DNA from: an uncultured Jannaschia sp.
GTDB taxonomy: Bacteria; Pseudomonadota; Alphaproteobacteria; Rhodobacterales; Rhodobacteraceae
Reading direction: 5' to 3'
Length of the DNA: 64,000 nt
Assembly (NCBI RefSeq): GCF_947494055.1
Contig: NZ_CANLTR010000012.1
Span: 38,963 to 102,962, forward strand
A program made the position numbers and the translations under genes. Position 1 is the first letter of the stretch. Each line of letters opens with the position of its first letter. A model generated the notes under the pieces. It was not told where the DNA came from. It made no database searches and saw only the letters and a program-made list of their open reading frames with translations. Positions 19,344-27,892 of the stretch are shown here, piece by piece.

Positions 19344-19894
19344 CCTATGCTCCCGACACGAATATTACGGAAAGGAGCGACGAGAGCTTCCGCCATCGGT
19401 ACGAGTCCCGGCCCATCGCCGGCGTCTAGCGCTTCGGCCATCAAGAGAACGGCTTGCCGCAATGCATCCGGAACATCCGGCCAGTCACCAAACCCGGCAT
19501 GAACCGTCATGCGAACCCATTCACCCTCGTTGATCGCATGCTTCATGACGGCCACCGGTTGATGCCCGTCGGGCTCAATCATTGCCTCTCCAAGCGAGAA
19601 GAGAGCACCAGCACGCGAGGCCGAGACCGAGATAACAGAGTCGACTGGCGCGATCGGGAGAACGATCCTAGTTCCACCTTTGACCTCGCCGGCAAGGATG
19701 AACTCTCGCCGGATCAGGACTTTGCCGAGACGGCGTTCGACAGCGCCAATGGCAGAACGGAGACGCAACTTCAGACGCGCTTCCTGGCCCGGAACGCTTT
19801 CATACTGGTCCGCCAGTCTCAACTGAGCTACCAATTCAGAGACTGGAAGAGACTCCTCCGCGATTCCTTGGGAATCTACAACCGTCATCGGCAT
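19340..19894 (-). CDS. GTA g6: head-tail connector protein (phage gp6-like)
   Basis: A 184-residue head-tail adaptor of the gp6 / YqbG family, expected to bind the portal. The central sequence LRSAIGAVERRLGKVLIRREF and the C-terminal helical VPDALRQAVLLMAEAL are typical. I choose the ATG at 19894 because GGAG sits 6 bases before it; a GTG at 19906 is possible. It is separated from the capsid gene by about 160 non-coding bases that contain a strong hairpin, unlike the coupled genes downstream. Confidence 0.9.
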   Translation of the reverse strand: MPMTVVDSQGIAEESLPVSELVAQLRLADQYESVPGQEARLKLRLRSAIGAVERRLGKVLIRREFILAGEVKGGTRIVLPIAPVDSVISVSASRAGALFSLGEAMIEPDGHQPVAVMKHAINEGEWVRMTVHAGFGDWPDVPDALRQAVLLMAEALDAGDGPGLVPMAEALVAPFRNIRVGSIG

Positions 19895-19927
19895 GGGCTT
19901 CTCCACAATATTCTAAAGTTCTATGTC

Positions 19928-19983
19928 GGACGGGACCGGCACGCATCGCGTGCGGACCAGGCCCGAAGCCACCGGTCCCGTCC
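19928..19983 (-). terminator. Hairpin between capsid and connector genes
   Basis: GGACGGGACCGG (19928-19939) and CCGGTCCCGTCC (19972-19983) form a perfect 12-bp stem. The loop has its own small hairpin, CACGC-ATC-GCGTG (19940-19952). There is no T-run on either strand. Likely a partial terminator or an RNA-stabilising 3' end that raises capsid message over the tail genes. Confidence 0.6.
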
Positions 19984-20052
19984 TACCCACGCCGCCCCAC
20001 CGGCATGGGCATCCGTCAGAATCACCGGTTTCCGGCGATCCTTTACTCTGCG

Positions 20053-21198
20053 TTAGGCAACGCTGAATTTCAGTAGTTTGATCGCTGCGAAATCGGTCAC
20101 GTCGCCGCCGACACGTTTTGTAGCGTAAAAGAGAACATGTGGTTTCGCACTGAATGGGTCACGGAGGACGCGAAGGTCCGGGCGCTCTGCGATCGTGTAG
20201 CCTGCCCCGAAATCGCCAAACGCGATCGCCGTCGCGTCGACCCCGATGTCAGGCATATCTTCGGCAATGAGGACTGGATAACCCATCAACTGTGCCGGTT
20301 GCCCAGCTGCAAGGCTGTCGCTCCAAAGGAACCGGCCATCGGCATCCTTCATCTTCCGGACCGCGCCGGCGGTTTTCGAATTCATGACGAAACTAGCATT
20401 CGCCCGGTACTTGGCACCGAGGGCATACACCAGATCCACGATCGAGTCGGCCGGACGGTTCTCATCGAAGTCACCCGCAGATCCGGTGGCGACATTGCCA
20501 AGAGAGCCCCAAATCCAGTTCTGTTCAGCGACATTCGGATAGTTTAAGAACCCAGTCGGCTTGTCGATTCCGTCCCCGACAATGAACGCAGCCGCTTCGG
20601 CCGTTGCAAATTTGTCCGCGATCCGCTTGGCGAGCCAGCTTTCGATGTCGAACGCAGCATCGTCTAGGAGCCGTTGAGACGCTTTCGGCATCGCCGATAA
20701 TTCATGAAGAGGAATAGAGATACGATCGAAGAGAGGACTCTCCGTTACGCCCACGGTCGCGGTTTCGGTCGCCCAGCCCGCACCGGTATCAGTATGGTCG
20801 ACGAGGACATCGTAGGATGTTGCTTCGACGTTGACGACGTTCGCAATCGAACGAACGGACGCAGACGACGTAAGAACCGACTGCACAGTTTCCGCCGTCT
20901 GCGGATCGACAAGATAGCCCCCTTCCGCGCTGACCGCCGCGTTCAGGGATTTGCCATCGAGTGCCAATGCCCGCAAACCGTCATCGTCGCCCGACCTCAG
21001 ATAGGCATCCATCGCCTTATGGTGGGGGACGAAGGACTCCTCGGTCGTGGCGAGCTGCGGGCGATGGCTCTTGTAATTCATGTTGAGGCGCTCTTCCTGT
21101 TTCTGAATCTTCTGCGTGATTTCTCGACGGAAGCCCTTCAGATCGCTGACGAGGCCCGCCAGCGCTTCTGAGACTTCCCCGACGCCGTCATGGCTCAT
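20053..21198 (-). CDS. GTA g5: HK97-fold major capsid protein
   Basis: A 381-residue major capsid protein. The N-terminal 80-100 residues form a helical delta-domain (LVSDLKGFRREITQKIQKQEERLN), removed by the g4 protease in RcGTA. The HK97 fold follows, with GGYLVDPQTAETV, the E-loop region and the C-terminal VLRDPFSAKPHVLFYATKRVGGDV. The start is the ATG at 21198, behind AAGGAG; an in-frame TTG at 21213 lacks such a site. Composition is intermediate, richer in GC than the tail genes but below the flanking chromosome. Confidence 0.95.
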   Translation of the reverse strand: MSHDGVGEVSEALAGLVSDLKGFRREITQKIQKQEERLNMNYKSHRPQLATTEESFVPHHKAMDAYLRSGDDDGLRALALDGKSLNAAVSAEGGYLVDPQTAETVQSVLTSSASVRSIANVVNVEATSYDVLVDHTDTGAGWATETATVGVTESPLFDRISIPLHELSAMPKASQRLLDDAAFDIESWLAKRIADKFATAEAAAFIVGDGIDKPTGFLNYPNVAEQNWIWGSLGNVATGSAGDFDENRPADSIVDLVYALGAKYRANASFVMNSKTAGAVRKMKDADGRFLWSDSLAAGQPAQLMGYPVLIAEDMPDIGVDATAIAFGDFGAGYTIAERPDLRVLRDPFSAKPHVLFYATKRVGGDVTDFAAIKLLKFSVA

Positions 21199-21228
21199 CG
21201 GGAACTCCTTCAATGGATTTTGGCCGCG

Positions 21229-21756
21229 TCAGTCGCGCGCCAGTTCGAGACGCGCGTCCGAGATCAGTCGCGCCAACTCACGCATGGGGTCAGCCTTGGC
21301 CCCGACGCGCGCACTGGGCAGCATTGGAAACGTCACGAGCGACACTTCCCAAAGCTCCAGTTCCTTCAGATGCCTGCGCCCCCGTTCGTCCTTGACGGCC
21401 CGGCGAACGGTGTACCCGATAGACAGACCGTCGAGTGCCCCCGCTTCGATCAGCTCTGCCGCCTCCCGCGCACGTGCGACACCGGGTAGCAGGCGGCCTT
21501 TGACAAACAGCCCCCGCGCATCCTCCCGGACTTCGTCCCAGACACCGATGACTTGAGCCGGATCGTGCTGCCAGAGCATTTTTATTGACCGCCCCTCGGC
21601 GCTGCTGCGTGCGAGGCTGTCGCAATAGGCTCCCTGATCGACGACATCACGCCCGGTATCCTCGATGCCGAACCAGGATGCGTAGCCCGCGATCCCCGCA
21701 CCGTCTTCGAGCCGGACGGGCGTTTCCCCGTGGGCGAACTTGTGTTCGATCTTCAT
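21229..21756 (-). CDS. GTA g4: HK97-family prohead protease
   Basis: A 175-residue serine prohead protease that would mature the capsid by cutting the g5 delta-domain. Visible signatures are GYASWFGIEDTGRDVVDQGAY, the catalytic-His candidate in MLWQHDPAQVIG and the Ser candidate in GALDGLSIGY. ATG 21756 follows CGAGGAG with 9-base spacing. It lies immediately before the capsid gene, as in most HK97-like phages and all GTAs. Confidence 0.95.
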   Translation of the reverse strand: MKIEHKFAHGETPVRLEDGAGIAGYASWFGIEDTGRDVVDQGAYCDSLARSSAEGRSIKMLWQHDPAQVIGVWDEVREDARGLFVKGRLLPGVARAREAAELIEAGALDGLSIGYTVRRAVKDERGRRHLKELELWEVSLVTFPMLPSARVGAKADPMRELARLISDARLELARD

Positions 21757-21823
21757 ATCAACTTGCTCCTCGCGATCGCCTGTGGAGATCGGAATGACGG
21801 GGTAAGCGCAGTTGCCGATCAGC

Positions 21824-22138
21824 CTAGAGCCCGACCAGGTGACCCTTTAGAACGAAGGACATGAACGCGCCGATGATCGCCGCCACGATTAGCCAGACGA
21901 GCCGGGAGATGAGCGCGTCGATCCGGTCGAGGCGCTTGTCGATACCGTTGAACCGCGTATCCAACTGGACCTGTTTCGCTTCGTTGACTGCCCGGTCCGT
22001 CTCGAACTGCGTCGCGAACCGTTCGAGGCCAGCGAGCCGGTCTTCGGTGCGTTGGAACGCAGCTTCGGTGTCCTGGAAAGGCGCGTAGAGATACTTCGAG
22101 CCGCCGGACCTCAATACGCTGTGCCGATCCGCATTCAT
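21824..22138 (-). CDS. GTA g3.5: small membrane-anchored coiled-coil protein
   Basis: A 104-residue protein starting in the portal stop codon (ATGA). A predicted coiled-coil (about residues 22-75, with regular Phe/Leu and Glu/Arg heptads) is followed by one C-terminal membrane span (about 80-98, VWLIVAAIIGAFMSFVL). This matches the small g3.5 product found between portal and protease in RcGTA-like clusters. Its role is not established. An upstream in-frame start at 22219 would lie inside the portal gene and is rejected. Confidence 0.82.
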   Translation of the reverse strand: MNADRHSVLRSGGSKYLYAPFQDTEAAFQRTEDRLAGLERFATQFETDRAVNEAKQVQLDTRFNGIDKRLDRIDALISRLVWLIVAAIIGAFMSFVLKGHLVGL

Positions 22139-23283
22139 GCTGCCTCCATGGGCGGCAAGCCGAGCATCCGTCGCTTCTCGTCCGGTGTGAGGAAATCCGC
22201 ATTGGCGATCCGGTTCCATTCAGCGTCCCGTTCGGCCTGGAGCGCAGGGACGCGGTCCCGATCAGGCGCCATCGCGAGCGTCTCGCTTCCGTGTCGGCCA
22301 AGCCAATGTGCGAGCGCCTCGCAAATCTTCGACACGAGCGGCAGGACTGTCAGCCGATAGAACGCCCGGTTCGCCTCGACGTAATTGGCATAGGTGGCGT
22401 CGCCTGGAATCCCGAGCATCATCGGGGGCACTCCGAACGCTGTCGCGATTTCCCGCGCGGCAGCTTCCTTCGTCTGCAGAAACTCCATGTCGGACGGGCT
22501 GAACCCCATCGGCTTCCAGTCCAGACCCCCGTCGAGTAGCATCGGTCGCCCGGCATTCCGTGCGCCCTGGTGATGCGTCTCGATCTCGACGGCGAGGCGG
22601 TCGAACTGCTCCGGCGTGAGTTCGTCGCCGGCGTTGACGATCGCTCCGGACGGCCGTGCGGCGTTATCGAGCAGGCTCTTCGTCCAGCGCGACGCGGAGT
22701 TGTGGACGTCCATAGCCGCCGCCGCCGCCTGCATCGGCGACAGTCCGTAATGGTCGTCCTGCGGATGGAACGCCCGGACATGCAGCACGGGCGAGACCTC
22801 CCCGACGAGGAAGCGATGCTTCCGCCCGGACACCGTGTAGTCATAGGCAGCGGGCCAGCCATCGGACCCGGGAACGACCGACATCCGATCGGAACGAAGG
22901 ACATGCAATTCCGCCGGCAGTCCTTCGAATCCGACCGCCTCCACATATGCGTTGCCCGAAAGCAGGAATTGTCCGAACAGCGCCTCGAGAAACTCGCCTC
23001 GCCCCTGCGCGCCGTTCGGCTGGGCGAGCAGATCGAGCACCGGATGCATCTCCAGCCGCCCTTCCGGTCCGGAGCAGGTGATCGGCACGGCCGCTGCCGC
23101 CTCGGCAATGAGCTTGACAGCGCGGAAGCCCACCGGGTTGCCCGTGAAACCCACGCGGGTCAGCGTGCCGGCGTCGCGGGGGGACCAGACCGTACGGCCC
23201 GACAATCCCATCGCCGCCACGCGACCCGTGGCCGATGCCTTCACCTCCGGCGCGCCAGAATCCTTTCGTCCAAATCCGAACAT
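22135..23283 (-). CDS. GTA g3: portal protein (HK97 family)
   Basis: The 382-residue dodecameric portal through which DNA is packaged and released. Typical blocks are NPVGFRAVKLIAEAAAAVP, LLAQPNGAQGRGEFLEALF, the crown-region LSPMQAAAAAMDVHNSASRW and the C-terminal FGVPPMMLGIPGDATYANY. The ATG at 23283 is chosen on its AAGGA site; an upstream start at 23307 would add 8 residues. It is 54 bases downstream of the terminase gene. Confidence 0.95.
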   Translation of the reverse strand: MFGFGRKDSGAPEVKASATGRVAAMGLSGRTVWSPRDAGTLTRVGFTGNPVGFRAVKLIAEAAAAVPITCSGPEGRLEMHPVLDLLAQPNGAQGRGEFLEALFGQFLLSGNAYVEAVGFEGLPAELHVLRSDRMSVVPGSDGWPAAYDYTVSGRKHRFLVGEVSPVLHVRAFHPQDDHYGLSPMQAAAAAMDVHNSASRWTKSLLDNAARPSGAIVNAGDELTPEQFDRLAVEIETHHQGARNAGRPMLLDGGLDWKPMGFSPSDMEFLQTKEAAAREIATAFGVPPMMLGIPGDATYANYVEANRAFYRLTVLPLVSKICEALAHWLGRHGSETLAMAPDRDRVPALQAERDAEWNRIANADFLTPDEKRRMLGLPPMEAA

Positions 23284-23337
23284 CGACCGTCCTTCCGTCA
23301 CCGCCAAAAGAAGGGCCCCGAAGGGCCCGTTCCATCT

Positions 23338-24741
23338 TCAAAGTGTCCGAATGCTTGGTCCCGACTTGCGTGCGTCCGGATCGAGCATGATCGCCCAGAG
23401 CGCCCAGACCAGCGCGTCGACCCGGTCCGGCGAGCCGGACCCGCGGTAACCACCCACGGCCATCTGGCACATCTGGTCTTCCAGCGTTCCGAGGCCGCGA
23501 AGGTGCCTGACACGCCCCTGCTCATAGAGGGCGGCGATCGGTTCGGCGCGGGCGCCCTTCGCTTGCCGGGCGGTGACCTTTCGGTAGCTGACCGTCGGGG
23601 CGACCTGGCGAAGGACCGCCTCGATCATGTCGCCGCCCTGGTTGCCTTCGGCGACCACCCGGTCCGCGCCCCACCGGTCGTAGGCCCGTGCCACCGCCTG
23701 GGCCCATTCCGTCGGCGAGGACGCCGAGACAGTGGCATCCTCCAGAACGTAGGCGCGCCAGTCCTTCGGCGGCCCCGACATGACCGCGCCGACGACGACG
23801 ATGCCGGTCTCGTCGGACATCCCCGACGACGTGACCGCCGGGTCGACCCCGATGACCACCCGGTCGATCTTGCGCGGCACGTCTTCGGTGCGAAGCGCAT
23901 CCAGCACGGCCGACGTCCAGAACGCACCCTCAATATCGTCGAGCAAGATGCCTTCTAGCTCTTGGCGGCCAAGTCGCGTCCCGCCGTAACGCTCCATGAC
24001 TTCGGCGAGGAACCCCTTGGCGAGGTTTGCCCGGTTCGCCTCGGTCGGCGCGTGGGTCGAGACGGTGCTCGAACGGTCGAGGATATCCTTCAGGATCGGA
24101 ACGTTCTTCGGCGTCGTCGTGACGACCGCCTGCGGGTTATCCCCAAGCCGCAGACAGAACTGCAGCATGTCCCAGGCTTCCTCGGCCTTCTTCCATTTCG
24201 CCAGCTCGTCCACCCAGGCCGCGTCGAATTGCGGACCCCGGAGGGCTTCGAAATCGTGGGCCGAGAACGCTTGCGCCTCGGCCCCGTTCGGCCAGACCAG
24301 CTTTCGCTGGCCGGCCTTCCACGTGGGCATGCGATCGGAGGGCGTGCAACGGAGTATGCCGCTATCGCCCTCGATCATGACATCGCGAACCTGTTCGTAG
24401 GTTTCGCCGACCAGGGCCACGCGACGCGCGGTCCCGGCCTGGAGCGGTCGAGATCCCTCAACCTTCGACCGCACCCATTCGGCCCCGGCGCGGGTCTTGC
24501 CCGCGCCGCGACCACCCATGATTACCCAGGTGCGCCAGTCCTTGCCTTCCGGCGGCAACTGATGCTCCAGGGCCCAGAACTCGAAGAGATACGGCAACGA
24601 CGCCAAGGCGTTGTCGCCGAGCTCGTCAAGAAACGCCTGCCGTGTCTCGAGCGGCGCAGATGCGATCGAGGCGGCTTTCGATCTCAAACCGCGCGGCGTC
24701 GAGGTCAAGCCCGTCCCCACCTCGTTGGATACGTTCGGCAT
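23338..24741 (-). CDS. GTA g2: terminase large subunit
   Basis: The packaging motor and nuclease. The ATPase domain shows Walker A GGRGAGKT (residues 76-83) and Walker B ending AWVDE. The C-terminal RNaseH-fold nuclease has acidic residues in VVIGVDPAVTSSGM, AEGNQGGD and PDRVDALVWA. At 467 aa the length fits. The ATG at 24741 overlaps g1 by 116 bases; a TTG at 24687 is an alternative start, since residues 1-18 look poorly conserved. GTAs package random host DNA by headful, so no specific cos or pac site is expected. Confidence 0.95.
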   Translation of the reverse strand: MPNVSNEVGTGLTSTPRGLRSKAASIASAPLETRQAFLDELGDNALASLPYLFEFWALEHQLPPEGKDWRTWVIMGGRGAGKTRAGAEWVRSKVEGSRPLQAGTARRVALVGETYEQVRDVMIEGDSGILRCTPSDRMPTWKAGQRKLVWPNGAEAQAFSAHDFEALRGPQFDAAWVDELAKWKKAEEAWDMLQFCLRLGDNPQAVVTTTPKNVPILKDILDRSSTVSTHAPTEANRANLAKGFLAEVMERYGGTRLGRQELEGILLDDIEGAFWTSAVLDALRTEDVPRKIDRVVIGVDPAVTSSGMSDETGIVVVGAVMSGPPKDWRAYVLEDATVSASSPTEWAQAVARAYDRWGADRVVAEGNQGGDMIEAVLRQVAPTVSYRKVTARQAKGARAEPIAALYEQGRVRHLRGLGTLEDQMCQMAVGGYRGSGSPDRVDALVWALWAIMLDPDARKSGPSIRTL

Positions 24742-24979
24742 CCTCCAGCTTCCCTTTCTCCGAATTCAGGGTCTGCAACGCTTTCGCCAGCTGCGTCAGC
24801 GTCGTCTCCAGCCCTTTCGCGTCGGTCTGTTCTGCGCTCAGTTGCGTGAGTTCCCGAACGCGTTTCTCCACTATCGTACGTGCCGCATCCAAGGCGGCCA
24901 TGCCGGCCTGAATGCTCAGCTTTAGGCTTTCCGACACCGTTTCATCGGTGTTCCGCGCCAACAGTCCCTCGTTTTCCAT
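24626..24979 (-). CDS. GTA g1: small terminase-like protein
   Basis: The first gene of the GTA cluster: 117 residues, nearly all helical, with a long coiled-coil (about 35-80, EKRVRELTQLSAEQTDAKG and LAKALQTLNSEKGKLEDAE). In RcGTA the g1 product acts as a small terminase lacking specific DNA binding, consistent with random packaging. The ATG at 24979 follows CGGAG. It overlaps g2 by 116 bases, so one of the two proteins has an extended end. No helix-turn-helix is visible. Confidence 0.85.
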   Translation of the reverse strand: MENEGLLARNTDETVSESLKLSIQAGMAALDAARTIVEKRVRELTQLSAEQTDAKGLETTLTQLAKALQTLNSEKGKLEDAERIQRGGDGLDLDAARFEIESRLDRICAARDTAGVS

Positions 24980-25037
24980 ACGTCAAGCTCCGTGCAGTTG
25001 ACTTGGTGATGGTCCGCACGTTCCGAGGGAGGAAATG

Positions 25038-25058
25038 AAAAAGGCGACCCGGGTCGCC
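25038..25058 (-). terminator. Intrinsic terminator / attenuator ahead of GTA g1
   Basis: The 16-base perfect palindrome GGCGACCCGGGTCGCC (25043-25058) reads on the minus strand into TTTTT (25042-25038). It ends about 60 bases before the g1 ATG. It may stop mltG read-through or, if the GTA promoter lies upstream of it, act as an attenuator. Confidence 0.75.
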
Positions 25059-25165
25059 CCGCGTTGCCTTGCCCATTTCTTCCAGCTTGCACAAAAGATG
25101 TTTTTGAGCGTTCGGCTGGTCAACAGGCTTCTGCTACGCGTCGCCAGTTTTCTTCTAAGACGCTA

Positions 25166-25178
25166 TATCGTAACGATA
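25166..25178. promoter_or_regulatory. 13-base palindrome in GTA leader
   Basis: TATCGT-A-ACGATA is a perfect inverted repeat, about 190 bases upstream of g1. It has the size and AT content of a dimeric regulator site. Confidence 0.4.
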
Positions 25179-25183
25179 AATCT

Positions 25184-25255
25184 GTTGCGCACGGTGCGGC
25201 CTTGTTCCGTACGCACCCTGTTGATCGCCATGCTTCGATCCCAGTTTCGCACGGT
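25184..25255. repeat. Pair of 12-base direct repeats 60 bases apart in GTA leader
   Basis: GTTGCGCACGGT (25184-25195) and GTTTCGCACGGT (25244-25255) differ at one base. Their spacing is close to a whole number of helical turns, as for paired activator sites. Confidence 0.4.
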
Positions 25256-25335
25256 ACATGGCACGTTGGAATACATTCGGCTGACACCGATCCCGGGCGC
25301 TCTCTTCGCACCATCGCCCGCCGAGGCCGCTCGTA

Positions 25336-26499
25336 TCAGTTGCCCTGAGAAGTCGCCCCGCGCGCCGCCTCGATCGCGCGCCATTCGGCGACGTTCTCGT
25401 TGTGCTCGGCCAGCGTCTCGGCAAAGGCGTGGCCGCCTGACCCGTCAGCCACGAAGAACAGGTAATCGCTTTCCTCCGGGTCGAGCGCCGCGCGGATCGC
25501 CTCGGCGCTCGGATTGGCGATCGGCGTCGGCGGCAGGCCCTCGATCACGTACGTGTTGTAGGGCGTCGCCGCGCGCAACTCGCTCTGCCGCAGGCCCCGG
25601 CCCAGCGAACCCTCGCCGCCGGTCACGCCGTAGATCACCGTCGGGTCGGTCTGCAGCCGCATGCCTTGCTGCAGCCGGTTCTCGAAGACCGAGGCGACGA
25701 GTTGCCGTTCCTCGGGCACCCCGGTTTCCTTCTCCACGATGGAAGCCATGATGAGCGCTTCCTCCGGCGTCTCGATCGGCAGGCCCGGCGCACGGGCGGC
25801 CCAGGCATCCGCGAGGATGCTCTCCTGCGCGACCCGCATCCGTTCCACGAGTTCGGCCAACGGCGTCCCCCGCGCGACCTCGTAGGTATCGGGCGCAAGC
25901 GACCCCTCCGCTGGCAGGTCCACATCGCCGGTCAGGAAATCGGCCCGCTTGAGCCCCTCGACGACCTCCCAGGAGGTCAGCCCCGGCGCGACCGAGACGC
26001 GCCAGGTGATCGGCACCTCGCGCTCGAGCAATGCCATCAACGCCTCCGGCGTCTCCTCCCCCGGCGCGTAGGTGGCCAGGTCGACCGCCTCGCCCGCGCC
26101 CGCCACCTGCTCGCGCACGCGGATTTCCGGTCCCTGCGCGCGCAGGAAGAGCGTCACCGAGTACGGATAGACCGACGCACCGCTTGTCGTGACGATGTCG
26201 AGCACCTCGGGCATGGAGGCGCCGGGGGGGATCTCGTAGGTTCCGAACTTCAGCTCGTCCGATCGTTCGGCGTAGTCCGTGCCGATCCGGAAGATGCCCG
26301 CCGAGGAGACGATTCCCGCTTCCTTGAGGCTCTCGCTCACGGCCCGCATGCTGGCCCCGCGCGGCACCTCGAAGAAGGTCGCCTCCGCGAGCGGTCCCGG
26401 TGCGGCCCAGCGCGACTTGCCGATCTGCACCACGGCCGCGACGCAGATGACCAGGACGACCCCGAGAGTCAGCGCGTTGGCCGCGATATGCTTCCACAT
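25336..26499 (-). CDS. mltG: Endolytic murein transglycosylase MltG (YceG family)
   Basis: An inner-membrane-anchored lytic transglycosylase that cuts nascent peptidoglycan strands. One N-terminal membrane span (about residues 8-28), then a LysM-like region and the YceG catalytic domain with the Glu-containing IVEKETG, the RLQTDPTVIYG segment, and YNTYVIEGLPPTPIANP. I set the start at ATG 26499, with GGGAG 8 bases upstream; a longer frame from 26634 would enter fabF and lacks a membrane-type N-terminus. It lies 31 bases after fabF, the usual fabF-mltG pairing, and directly upstream of the GTA leader. Confidence 0.93.
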   Translation of the reverse strand: MWKHIAANALTLGVVLVICVAAVVQIGKSRWAAPGPLAEATFFEVPRGASMRAVSESLKEAGIVSSAGIFRIGTDYAERSDELKFGTYEIPPGASMPEVLDIVTTSGASVYPYSVTLFLRAQGPEIRVREQVAGAGEAVDLATYAPGEETPEALMALLEREVPITWRVSVAPGLTSWEVVEGLKRADFLTGDVDLPAEGSLAPDTYEVARGTPLAELVERMRVAQESILADAWAARAPGLPIETPEEALIMASIVEKETGVPEERQLVASVFENRLQQGMRLQTDPTVIYGVTGGEGSLGRGLRQSELRAATPYNTYVIEGLPPTPIANPSAEAIRAALDPEESDYLFFVADGSGGHAFAETLAEHNENVAEWRAIEAARGATSQGN

Positions 26500-26530
26500 G
26501 AGGTTGGCTCCCGCAGCCTTGCTTCCCGTC

Positions 26531-27793
26531 TCAGGCGACCCGGCCCATGACCAGCGACGCGTTGGTACCGCCGAAACCGAAGGAGTTCGACAGCGCGATA
26601 TCAATATTTCGACGCTCGGCGGCCTTCGGCGCAAGCGACAGCTTCGTCTCCGTCGCCGGCTCGTCGAGGTTCAGGGTCGGCGGCGCGACCTGATCGCGCA
26701 TGGCGAGAATGCAGAAAATCGCCTCGACGGCGCCCGCCGCGCCGAGCAGGTGCCCGATGGCCGATTTGGTGGAGGACATCGTCGCCTTCGCCGCGTGGTC
26801 CCCCATCATCCGCTCGACCGCGCCCAGCTCGATCGTGTCCGCCATCGTCGAGGTGCCGTGCGCGTTGATGTAGTCGACCTGCCCCGGCACGATCCCCGCC
26901 CGGTCGAGCGCCATCTGCATCGACCGCGACCCGCCATCGCCGTCCTCGGCCGGCGCGGTGATGTGGTAGGCGTCCCCGGACAAGCCGTAGCCCAGCACCT
27001 CCGCGTAGATCTTCGCTCCCCGCGACCGCGCGTGCTCGTATTCCTCCAGCACGACGATCCCCGCGCCCTCGCCCATGACGAAGCCGTCGCGATCCTTCGA
27101 ATAGGGCCGCGAGGCCTTCTCCGGCGCGTCGCTCCACTTAGTCGAGAGCGCCTTGCAGGCGTTGAAGCCGGCGATGCCGATCTCCGAGATCGGGCTCTCG
27201 GCGCCGCCCGCCACCATCACGTCGGCATCGCCCAGCGCGATGAGCCGCGCGGCGTCGCCGATCGCGTGCGCGCCGGTCGAGCAGGCCGTCACCACGGCGT
27301 GGTTCGGCCCCTTGAACCCGAAGCGGATGCTGACCTGACCGCTGACGAGGTTGATGAGCGCCGACGGGATGAAGAACGGCGAGACCCGACGCGGCCCCCG
27401 CTCCTTCAGCGTCACCGCCGTCTCGGCGATGGTCGTGAGCCCGCCGATCCCCGATCCGATCATCACGCCGGTCCGGAGCTTGCCTTCCTCGCCCGGGGTC
27501 CAGCCGGAATCCTCCACCGCCTGCTGCGCGGCGGCCATCCCGTAGAGGATGAAGTCGTCGACCTTGCGCTGCTCCTTCGGCTCCATCCAGTCGTCGGGGT
27601 TGAACGTCCCGTCCGAACCGTCGCCCCGCGGGATCTCGCAGGCATAGGTGGTGGCGAGGTGGCCTGCGTCGAAGCGGGTGATCGGACCCGCGCCGGACTG
27701 CCCGTCGACCAGACGCCGCCACGTCTCCTCGACGCCGCTGGCCAGCGGCGTCACCATTCCCAAGCCCGTCACGACGACCCGACGCATTTCCAT
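26531..27793 (-). CDS. fabF: Beta-ketoacyl-ACP synthase II
   Basis: Condenses malonyl-ACP with acyl-ACP in fatty-acid elongation, including the cis-unsaturated branch. The 420-residue thiolase-fold enzyme has the nucleophile Cys171 in TACSTGAH, the two His in NAHGTST and SAIGHLLGAAG, and the C-terminal NSFGFGGTNASL. The ATG at 27793 follows GAGGAGG. fabD, fabG and acpP are 4.8 kb away on the opposite strand, so the usual fab cluster is split here. Confidence 0.97.
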   Translation of the reverse strand: MEMRRVVVTGLGMVTPLASGVEETWRRLVDGQSGAGPITRFDAGHLATTYACEIPRGDGSDGTFNPDDWMEPKEQRKVDDFILYGMAAAQQAVEDSGWTPGEEGKLRTGVMIGSGIGGLTTIAETAVTLKERGPRRVSPFFIPSALINLVSGQVSIRFGFKGPNHAVVTACSTGAHAIGDAARLIALGDADVMVAGGAESPISEIGIAGFNACKALSTKWSDAPEKASRPYSKDRDGFVMGEGAGIVVLEEYEHARSRGAKIYAEVLGYGLSGDAYHITAPAEDGDGGSRSMQMALDRAGIVPGQVDYINAHGTSTMADTIELGAVERMMGDHAAKATMSSTKSAIGHLLGAAGAVEAIFCILAMRDQVAPPTLNLDEPATETKLSLAPKAAERRNIDIALSNSFGFGGTNASLVMGRVA

Positions 27794-27892
27794 CCGCTTC
27801 CTCCTCGCTGTCCGGGGCCTGATATACGGGGCGGACGCCCTGCCGCAAGCCGCGCCCCGATGCCGGAGCGTTCATCCGCGGACCGTCCGGGG

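Larger units (their letters stand above)
24980..25335 (-). promoter_or_regulatory. GTA cluster leader / promoter region (356 bases, no gene)
   Basis: Non-coding DNA between the mltG stop and GTA g1, both on the minus strand. It is relatively AT-rich in its middle (25080-25185). It should contain the GTA promoter, which in R. capsulatus responds to GafA. It holds a 13-base palindrome (25166-25178), a direct repeat spaced by exactly 60 bases (25184 and 25244) and an intrinsic terminator (25038-25058) between these elements and g1. I cannot place the -35/-10 boxes with confidence. Confidence 0.6.

Noticed and set aside
11199..24979. An active prophage
   Set aside because: No integrase, excisionase, repressor, replication or attachment sites; gene set and order are those of a GTA, with the lysis genes at a separate locus.
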